A model generated the notes under the pieces. It was not told the DNA's origin and ran no database searches. It saw only the letters and a program-made list of their open reading frames with translations. Source: Geopsychrobacter sp. (GTDB lineage: Bacteria > Desulfobacterota > Desulfuromonadia > Desulfuromonadales > Geopsychrobacteraceae). Taken from it: a stretch of DNA of 8,225 nt. Positions 1-5,427 of this stretch are shown here, piece after piece. The translations under genes were made by a program, and so were the position numbers. Every line of letters begins with the position of its first letter. Position 1 is the stretch's first letter. The stretch covers positions 1 through 8,225 of the forward strand of contig JAUXIR010000050.1 in assembly GCA_030620915.1 (NCBI GenBank), given 5' to 3'.

Positions 1-729
1 AGCGATCGCATCCAGGAGCTGAAATCTCAGCATCTTGCGTACAAACTCGGCATTGCGCCGGCCGAAGCGTTGCTGTTCCTCTTGCTGGACAGCGTGTAGA
101 CGCACAGCACGCAAAGCCCCTAATCTTTCGGAAAGGAAGTGGGAGAGCCCGGCCATCACCTCGCGAATATCTCGGGTTCCCGATTCGATCGGCTGCTTAA
201 AAGCAGCGGTAATCACCAGCGCGACGATAATCCCCAAGAAACTCCAAAGAGCCAGGGGGGTGGACAGGTTGAGTAATATCACCGCCGCTACGATCAAAAA
301 GATCAGGTTCTGGATAAACCCGAGTACCCCGTCAACCAACAGCGTCTGAATCTTCGAGACATCGGCACCAAACCGGCTCAGCAGGTCGCCATGACGAAAT
401 CGCTCCAAGGCTTCCAGGGGTGCATTGAGACAGTGCTTGAAAATCCGCTCCCTGATCTCCACCAGGACCGCAGCCGAAAGTTTGGCATGGACCACCCGGG
501 TCAGCGTCCCCAGCAGCAGATCGGCTACCGCCAACCCCAGCAGCAGCGCGGCGATACGTGGCACGATGGCATAGTCCCCTCGATCCACGACCGCATCGAT
601 GAAGCTCTTGCCGATCAGGGGCGTCGCCAGAGAGGCCGCCGAACCGGCCAGCCCCAGCAAAAAAACGGCCGCCAGCAGCCCTTTCTTGCCGCGCAGGTAG
701 CGGATAAAAGGTTTCACCGCATTCAGCAT
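1..729 (-). CDS. qhpF: ABC exporter, QhpF-like, N-terminal membrane domain (partial, open at left edge)
   Basis: The minus-strand frame is open from ATG at 729-727 to the window edge, giving 243 residues and no stop. It reads as the transmembrane half of a fused permease/ATPase exporter of the MsbA type. Hydrophobic helices lie near residues 17-37, 55-80, 134-154 and 158-176. The segment GDLLSRFGADV (114-124) matches the coupling-loop motif usual in this family. The nucleotide-binding domain (Walker A/B, signature) would lie off the left edge and cannot be checked. In Paracoccus the ABC protein QhpF is needed to move the modified gamma subunit to the periplasm, and the position in this operon suggests the same job. 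The start overlaps the end of the upstream U32 gene by 7 nt and has a strong GAGGAGG site 4 nt upstream. The ABC exporter call is firm from helices and motif; the QhpF role rests on context. Confidence 0.85.
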   Translation of the reverse strand, partial: MLNAVKPFIRYLRGKKGLLAAVFLLGLAGSAASLATPLIGKSFIDAVVDRGDYAIVPRIAALLLGLAVADLLLGTLTRVVHAKLSAAVLVEIRERIFKHCLNAPLEALERFRHGDLLSRFGADVSKIQTLLVDGVLGFIQNLIFLIVAAVILLNLSTPLALWSFLGIIVALVITAAFKQPIESGTRDIREVMAGLSHFLSERLGALRAVRLHAVQQEEQQRFGRRNAEFVRKMLRFQLLDAIA

Positions 730-1691
730 ATGGCCTCCTCGGATTCCTGCTCGGGCCAAACATCGGGGTAGTAACAGAGGTGGGCATCTTGACAGAGGGA
801 AGCTCCCCCGCGCAGTTCAATCACCGCCGTGCGGATCTCCTCGGGAGCGGCGCCGGCACGGGCCAATTGCAGTGCCATGGCGGCCAGACCGACCGAGGCC
901 ACCTTTCTGGTCAGGGACGCCTCGCGCCCCACCACCGTGAGACTGCTCACCCCGGCCCGCAGCAACCTCGGCAAGGCGCACAAGCCGCAGGGTCCGACCG
1001 GATAGCCGCGACTGGTTTTGCACCCGCAATGGTTCAGGGTCCACTTCCAGAATTCGTACCCTTCCAGGGTTTGCCCTGAAATACCCTGAGCTTCCTCGCC
1101 ATCGTTCAGGCAGAAGACCCCGGCGGCATGGGTGGTCGCACAGAGACCTTCTTCAAAAACACAGCCATCATTCAACAGAAAAACCTCGGATTCCAATCCG
1201 GGGACCAGGCTCGCTTCTATTTCATCAAGGGTCATATGGCGCGGCAGAATAATCCTTGAGACTCCCAGCTCTTGAAAGAAGGCGGCAGCGCCTGAATTGG
1301 TGCAGGTCGCCAGACTCGAAAGATGAATTCTGGGGCCCATTCCGGCCTCGACCAGCGCGAGCAGAAGATCAAGGTCAGCAACAATCAGCCCGGCAACTCC
1401 TTCTTCAAGAAGTGCGGCACTGAACTCGACAAGCATCTCCAGCGCTCCCGCCGGGTAGAAAGGCGCGTTGAGGGTCAGGTAAACGGGGTGGCCCGCAGCA
1501 CGGGCCAGAATCTGCTGAAGATCGGCAAGGTCGGCGACCCCGGCTGAGCCCTGCGCACGGCGATTGATCCAGTTCTGATTGAAGCGTTTCTGCCAGGTAG
1601 CCGGGGTCAACCCGCAGTAAAACTCCTCGGCACCGGCCGCCAATAGGGGTTCCACTTCTGAAGAATCTTTCAGCGGCGCAAGGAGTTTCAT
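723..1691 (-). CDS. U32-family protein, UbiU-like; candidate O2-independent hydroxylase subunit
   Basis: A 322-residue protein with the U32 N-terminal signature: LLAPLKD followed by AAGAEEFYCGL (18-28). U32 members are often labelled peptidases, but UbiU, UbiV, RlhA and TrhP are linked to O2-independent hydroxylation. The cysteine layout is UbiU-like: C177-x3-E-G-x-C184, then a GYP-x2-C motif at 229-235 followed by an LPxLxxAG...VVGRE segment. From memory, E. coli UbiU holds its 4Fe-4S cluster with C169, C176, C193 and C232, and its first pair has the same CxxxEGxC form. The third ligand here is ambiguous: C194, C222 or C224. Extra cysteines (C238, C300, C306) are not in my recollection of UbiU. 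No signal peptide is seen, so it is probably cytoplasmic. Its ATG overlaps the TGA of the UbiV-like gene (ATGA), which suggests a stoichiometric partner. U32 membership is firm; the hydroxylase role on QhpC is inferred. Confidence 0.85.
   Translation of the reverse strand: MKLLAPLKDSSEVEPLLAAGAEEFYCGLTPATWQKRFNQNWINRRAQGSAGVADLADLQQILARAAGHPVYLTLNAPFYPAGALEMLVEFSAALLEEGVAGLIVADLDLLLALVEAGMGPRIHLSSLATCTNSGAAAFFQELGVSRIILPRHMTLDEIEASLVPGLESEVFLLNDGCVFEEGLCATTHAAGVFCLNDGEEAQGISGQTLEGYEFWKWTLNHCGCKTSRGYPVGPCGLCALPRLLRAGVSSLTVVGREASLTRKVASVGLAAMALQLARAGAAPEEIRTAVIELRGGASLCQDAHLCYYPDVWPEQESEEAIC
734..740 (-). promoter_or_regulatory. Ribosome binding site GAGGAGG of the ABC exporter gene
   Basis: On the minus strand GAGGAGG lies 4 nt before the ATG at 729-727, inside the last codons of the UbiU-like gene. 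It supports this ATG as the exporter start, in a frame whose product opens with a typical exporter N-terminus. The arrangement allows both independent initiation and coupling to the upstream gene. Confidence 0.75.
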
Positions 1692-2512
1692 GACATCGGA
1701 CTTTCGTGGATGACGATTCGGTCTGCCCGACCCAGATGCGCTTCGACCAATGCCTGGGTCGCTTCGTAGAAGAGCGTATTTCCCGCCCGCCAGAGGGGAC
1801 GCTCGAGATCGGACCGTTCCACCGAGTACCCGCGTTGACGACAGGACACCTGACAGGTGCGGCCAAGATTCTTGGCGAAATTTTGATTACCCTTTTGGGC
1901 CTCAGCCTTAAACAGGCAGTTGCGACCCGAAGTTGCGAAAATGTAGGGGAGGTGTAAGACCCTCTGCAGGTCGGTCGTCCCATCGCCGAGATAACTCCCC
2001 TCCAGATCGGGGTCGGTTTCCAGACCAGCAACACCAAAGCGTTGCAGAAGGGCACGTATCTGCTCCCCCCTGGCGGTCTCCCCGGTTTGCGATTCCAGAG
2101 GTTGCTCGGCAAGACGAGGATCCCTGAGCGCGCGATTGAGCAGGCGGCCAGCCTGGCGTTTGACCTCGGGGTGCTCATTTCGCAGCATCCGCAGCACACC
2201 AAGATCGTTGAAGACAATAGTCGGTGACCAACCACGGCTTTCAAGTTCGGTGACTAATTCCTGAACCTGACAAAGCCCGTCTGACCTGACCACCGGGGTC
2301 AGCAGAACCGCCTCCAGGCCGGCGTCTTTCGCCAAGGTACAGAACTCTTCAGCCTCTTTGAGGTCAGGGATAAGCTCCTGACAGAATTCGGAGCCGAAAT
2401 AGACTGCGGTCAAGGGTCCGTCCGGCAGTAACTTTCGCCATTTCACTGGACACAGCCGCCGGGGATCCTCTGGCAAGAGCCCGGGATTCAATAGACGTAC
2501 AGCGTATTCCAT
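1688..2512 (-). CDS. UbiV-like U32-family protein; candidate partner of the UbiU-like subunit
   Basis: A 274-residue cytoplasmic protein, close to the roughly 290 residues of E. coli UbiV. The overall sequence is divergent, but the cysteine layout fits UbiV. C44 sits in VYFGSEFC, comparable to YLGEAVC around UbiV C39. C199 lies in RNCLFKA after LPYIFATS, comparable to the LPLAYSARCF stretch around C180. C220-x3-C224 matches the C193-x3-C197 pair. These four residues bind the 4Fe-4S cluster in UbiV (my recollection of the family). FNDLGVLRML (101-110) resembles the EASDLGVVNM segment of UbiV. C21, C58 and C81 are additional. The gene follows a hairpin after qhpB, has a modest GGAAAG site about 8 nt before the start, and overlaps the next gene by 4 nt. 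Automated annotation could easily leave it hypothetical. The UbiV-like call is moderately strong; the substrate is inferred from the operon. Confidence 0.75.
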   Translation of the reverse strand: MEYAVRLLNPGLLPEDPRRLCPVKWRKLLPDGPLTAVYFGSEFCQELIPDLKEAEEFCTLAKDAGLEAVLLTPVVRSDGLCQVQELVTELESRGWSPTIVFNDLGVLRMLRNEHPEVKRQAGRLLNRALRDPRLAEQPLESQTGETARGEQIRALLQRFGVAGLETDPDLEGSYLGDGTTDLQRVLHLPYIFATSGRNCLFKAEAQKGNQNFAKNLGRTCQVSCRQRGYSVERSDLERPLWRAGNTLFYEATQALVEAHLGRADRIVIHESPMS

Positions 2513-2535
2513 ATCTGACTTTCCATACCCAAGGG

Positions 2536-2574
2536 GCGAAACCTGGAAGCCTGATTCAAACTTCCAGGTTTCGC
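2536..2574 (-). terminator. Perfect 14-bp stem-loop between qhpB and the U32 genes (attenuator or mRNA-stabilising hairpin)
   Basis: GCGAAACCTGGAAG at 2536-2549 is exactly complementary to CTTCCAGGTTTCGC at 2561-2574, with an 11-nt loop. It lies in the 74-bp gap between the qhpB stop and the UbiV-like start. No T-run follows on either strand, so it is not a classical intrinsic terminator. It may cause partial termination, protect the upstream structural-gene mRNA from 3' decay, or mark a processing site, lowering maturation-gene expression relative to subunit genes. Confidence 0.55.
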
Positions 2575-2586
2575 ATTGTCGGTTGG

Positions 2587-3597
2587 TTATAAGGTCAACC
2601 TGCGCATCCCCATGCCATCGGTTGCCATCTGCAACACCTTGATCGGCAGCATGGTGGCAACATCGAAGACCGTAATCGTCGATCCCCCGGCCCCGGCATA
2701 GAGTTTCTTGCCGTCAGTGGTCGGGATGATGCCGTAACAGGTCCCTTCGGTAATCGGCACGATTTTGGTGTAGGTTCTGGTTTTCAGGTCGATGACAGCC
2801 ACGTCATCCATTATGGCGTAGGCCTTGGTCTTGTCCGGGGAGTAAATCGCATTGTAAGCAAAGGGCGGCTCACCCAGCAGCATGGTTTTGGTAACCTTCC
2901 CGCTTTTGGTATCAATACTCAACAAACCCATCCCCTCGGCAGAGTAATAGGGAGAGAGCCAGACGCCGTCGTTCTCCGCAGTGTAGTGCCATAGCGCCAG
3001 GATGTTGATCCCCTCTTCGAACATGGAGATGGTATCGACGATTTCCATCTGTTTTTTTGCGACATCAATGGTAAAGATGTCCTGACCGATGGCGTACATT
3101 TTTGTGTCATTTTCAACCAGACATAAGCTGACTATGCCGAAGGGAACCTCCAGGCTACGCAGGATCTTGCCGTTATCAAGATCGATCTGCAGGACCTCGG
3201 GATGACCTATGACCACCTCGCCGGCTTCAGTGCGGCGGGAAAAAACATTGACATAGCCGGTCTTGCCGTCCTGGCTGACGACGAGCCCGTAAATAAAACG
3301 TTCCCAGCCCTTTTCTTCAACCTTGATACTGTTGACGATCTGCATCTTCTCCAAATCAAGCTTGTGAATCACTCTGCGGGTGCCGGTCACATAGAGAAAC
3401 TTCTTATCGGCAGAGAATACCGAGTCGCGGGCAGCACCCTTGATCGGAATGTCGGTTATTTCATCGGTGTCGGTGTCGATGACCTGGATCATTTCATTGC
3501 CCATGTGGAATATCAGATCCTTGGCTTCGACCCGATCACTGACCGCCATGGTACAAAGCAGTAATGCTGCAAAAAAAGCGTACTTTTTGATATTCAT
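2587..3597 (-). CDS. qhpB: Quinohemoprotein amine dehydrogenase beta subunit
   Basis: A 336-residue protein with a Sec signal peptide (KK near the N-terminus, hydrophobic stretch 8-19, likely cleavage after VEA at about residue 25). The rest is a run of beta-propeller blades: repeats of the form SADKKFLYVTG, SPDKTKAYAIMDDVAVIDL and TDGKKLYAGAGGSTITVFDV, the YVTN/WD-like pattern of the seven-bladed QHNDH beta subunit. In the characterised enzyme this subunit forms a propeller against the alpha and gamma subunits, and the active site lies at the interface. It is periplasmic. The length matches the family. The start is supported by CAGGAG about 8 nt upstream. It lies 71 bp after qhpC and is the last structural gene before the hairpin. 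Propeller proteins are hard to identify alone; the qhpA, qhpC and qhpD neighbours make this call secure. Confidence 0.93.
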   Translation of the reverse strand: MNIKKYAFFAALLLCTMAVSDRVEAKDLIFHMGNEMIQVIDTDTDEITDIPIKGAARDSVFSADKKFLYVTGTRRVIHKLDLEKMQIVNSIKVEEKGWERFIYGLVVSQDGKTGYVNVFSRRTEAGEVVIGHPEVLQIDLDNGKILRSLEVPFGIVSLCLVENDTKMYAIGQDIFTIDVAKKQMEIVDTISMFEEGINILALWHYTAENDGVWLSPYYSAEGMGLLSIDTKSGKVTKTMLLGEPPFAYNAIYSPDKTKAYAIMDDVAVIDLKTRTYTKIVPITEGTCYGIIPTTDGKKLYAGAGGSTITVFDVATMLPIKVLQMATDGMGMRRLTL

Positions 3598-3668
3598 GGA
3601 TGACTCCTGTTATTCGATAATCAAGCTGTTTTGCGCCTGTAATATGAACCAACAGACGCCGCTCCTTC

Positions 3669-3998
3669 CTATTTCAGTTCACGCCAATCCCGGGCAATAT
3701 TGGGACAGGCCACATCGAAATCGGGATTATTGGTGAGTCCATCCGGGACCTGGGCCGGCCACCAGCAATCCCCGGCACAACCGTGATAGTCACGGGCTGA
3801 TGATTGGCAGTTACTGACCGGATAGGTCGGACGCGGGTTGGTTTCCCAGCCGGTGTCAAAGATGGTGGTACAACCGACCGGCATGTTCAGCGGATCTCCC
3901 TCGGCGAGGGCCTCGACGGTCTTTTTTTCCCCCGCGGCCAACGCTTCTATGGCCCGGGCTTTTTGATTCAGGGCCTCGATCCGTCTCTTCTTATCCAT
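3669..3998 (-). CDS. qhpC: Quinohemoprotein amine dehydrogenase gamma subunit precursor (CTQ-bearing peptide)
   Basis: A 109-residue precursor: a charged helical leader (about 1-36) and a core with the family crosslink pattern. Compared with the Paracoccus mature gamma subunit as I recall it, the spacings match exactly: C43-E52 (C7-E16), C64-D70 (C27-D33), C78-D86 (C41-D49), and C74 with W80 (C37-W43, the CTQ pair) inside YHGCAGDCWWPAQV. The first three pairs would become thioethers made by QhpD. W80 would be hydroxylated twice and joined to C74. D70 corresponds to the acidic residue proposed as catalytic base. There is no Sec signal, as expected for a substrate exported by the dedicated ABC protein after leader removal. 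The leader contains three IEAL/VEAL repeats. C98 is a fifth cysteine with no counterpart in the Paracoccus sequence. The start has AAGAAAGG 8 nt upstream. Identification is firm. Confidence 0.97.
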   Translation of the reverse strand: MDKKRRIEALNQKARAIEALAAGEKKTVEALAEGDPLNMPVGCTTIFDTGWETNPRPTYPVSNCQSSARDYHGCAGDCWWPAQVPDGLTNNPDFDVACPNIARDWRELK

Positions 3999-4006
3999 GA
4001 GTTCTG

Positions 4007-4014
4007 CCTTTCTT
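4007..4014 (-). promoter_or_regulatory. Ribosome binding site AAGAAAGG of qhpC
   Basis: A purine-rich AAGAAAGG lies 8 nt before the qhpC ATG, within the 35-bp qhpD-qhpC gap. It supports the 109-residue precursor start and so the long helical leader. It is weaker than the AGGAGG before qhpA. Confidence 0.6.
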
Positions 4015-4033
4015 GAAAGATGTCGATAATCAA

Positions 4034-5425
4034 TTAACAGGCGGCCCGTTTCTCTAGGCGTTCAAGCAAAGGGTCGGCGCCTGTGCTACGTAATTCAGCA
4101 TAAAGTTCGATACCGAGTTGCAACCAACTGCGGATAAAATTGCAGCTGCTGCCCGGCGGCAACCCCAGCTTGCTCTCCCTGAGGTGGTTTTCGTAATGAC
4201 AGCCTCCGGCACAGAGGGTTCTGGCCCAGCAGTCCGAACACATCTTTTCTTTACCTGCGGTGAGGATGGCCAGGCTCGACTCGATTTTTTCCACATCGGC
4301 TCCGGTATCGAGGTCGCCGACGTGAAATATCTCCTCTCCGGCCAACCGGTGACAGGGAAAGAAGTTGCCCTCGGCATCGACTGCCAGATAGCCGAAACCA
4401 GCACCACAGGCGACAGACTTGGTCTGTCCCAGGTGCAGCCGTCCCAGCAGATCGAGGATGTTACTGAACGGAAGAATCCGCCCCTTGTCCGCCTCCTGCT
4501 TAAAGCGGCAAGCCATTGAGGCAAACCCTTTGAGGAGGATCTCTTCCTGCTCGAAACTGGGAAGCAATTCGGTGGTAATCGGGCTGGCCGGCGCAATCCC
4601 GACCTCATGAAAGCCGAGCCCCATCAGGTGATCGTAGACCTCCTCAATGCGTCCCCATTGATCCGGGACCAGGGTCACCCGGGCAGCAACCGGTGCCGGG
4701 CTGTTATGCAACAAACCCTTTAGTTTCGGCAGGATTTTGGCGTAGCTTCCTTGACCGGCAACATCGGGACGGTTGGCATCGTGCAGGTCGGGTGGACCGT
4801 CGAGGCTGATGGCAACCCCCACTCGATGTCGTTGTAAAAAGTTGATGATCTCCGGTTTCAGGAGCGTGCCGTTGGTCGTCAGAGATATCTGGACCCTCTT
4901 CCCCGTCTCCCTTTCCCCAAGTGCAGCCTCTTCGACCGCGGCTTCGATAGCAGGCATGTTCAGCAACGGTTCCCCACCAAACAGAACCAGGGTCACGCTC
5001 TCGCGGTCGCCCGCCTCCCGAACCAGGAGACGGACGGCTTTGCGAGCCATTTGCGGGCTGAGCATACGAGGGGTTCCCCCGTAGGAACCCCCTTCGGCGT
5101 AGCAGTACTTGCAGCGCAGATTACAATCCTGAGCCACCTCCAGAACCATGGTCCCCAGAGGAATATCCTGCGGATGAAAAGGTTCTGGGACAGATCGTCC
5201 AACAACGCTTTCCGGCAACAGAAATCGAGCATCCTGTAATTCACTCAGGATCTCCCGATCCTGCAGGTTTGTCTGATTGAGGTCCAGAAATGGGTGTGAA
5301 CCCAAACGCTGAATGACCTCACGAGTTTGTCCGTCGATGAAAAACAGGCTTGCATGATCCACCCCGAAGAGGATCGTGCCCTCGTCGACCTCAAAAATCC
5401 GATGATCTGCCCACAGGTGATTCAT
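4034..5425 (-). CDS. qhpD: Radical SAM/SPASM peptide-crosslinking maturase of the QHNDH gamma subunit
   Basis: A 463-residue protein. The radical SAM cluster motif is C101-x3-C105-x2-C108 (CNLRCKYC), followed by the GGEP motif at 150-153 that contacts SAM. A C-terminal SPASM region supplies cysteines for auxiliary iron-sulfur clusters: C340, C358, C396, C399, C405, C409 and C428. The N-terminal 90 residues form a leader-recognition-type domain. In Paracoccus, QhpD forms a complex with QhpC and makes three Cys-to-Asp/Glu thioether bonds by radical chemistry in the cytoplasm. Length fits the family. It starts 2 bp after the qhpA stop and ends 35 bp before qhpC, the order qhpA-qhpD-qhpC seen in known clusters. 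All key motifs are intact. The alternative of a generic sactipeptide maturase is unlikely given its neighbours. Confidence 0.95.
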   Translation of the reverse strand: MNHLWADHRIFEVDEGTILFGVDHASLFFIDGQTREVIQRLGSHPFLDLNQTNLQDREILSELQDARFLLPESVVGRSVPEPFHPQDIPLGTMVLEVAQDCNLRCKYCYAEGGSYGGTPRMLSPQMARKAVRLLVREAGDRESVTLVLFGGEPLLNMPAIEAAVEEAALGERETGKRVQISLTTNGTLLKPEIINFLQRHRVGVAISLDGPPDLHDANRPDVAGQGSYAKILPKLKGLLHNSPAPVAARVTLVPDQWGRIEEVYDHLMGLGFHEVGIAPASPITTELLPSFEQEEILLKGFASMACRFKQEADKGRILPFSNILDLLGRLHLGQTKSVACGAGFGYLAVDAEGNFFPCHRLAGEEIFHVGDLDTGADVEKIESSLAILTAGKEKMCSDCWARTLCAGGCHYENHLRESKLGLPPGSSCNFIRSWLQLGIELYAELRSTGADPLLERLEKRAAC

Positions 5426-5427
5426 GG

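Noticed and set aside
332..820. Minus-strand 162-codon frame overlapping the exporter start
   Set aside because: Low-complexity Gly/Arg-rich translation in a shifted frame; the true frame there encodes exporter membrane helices through to the edge.
1405..2244. Minus-strand 279-codon frame overlapping both U32 genes
   Set aside because: Its product is rich in Arg, Ser, Pro and Cys without family features, and it overlaps two genes that have cysteine motifs and coupled starts. Out-of-frame shadow.
723..2512. The U32 pair as the leader peptidase replacing QhpE
   Set aside because: The name peptidase U32 invites this, but the UbiU- and UbiV-type cluster cysteines and the two-gene architecture fit hydroxylases better. 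It remains an alternative if no QhpE exists nearby.
4008..4019. Small inverted repeat CTTTC/GAAAG overlapping the qhpC ribosome binding site
   Set aside because: Five-base arms with a two-base loop cannot form a stable hairpin; likely chance.
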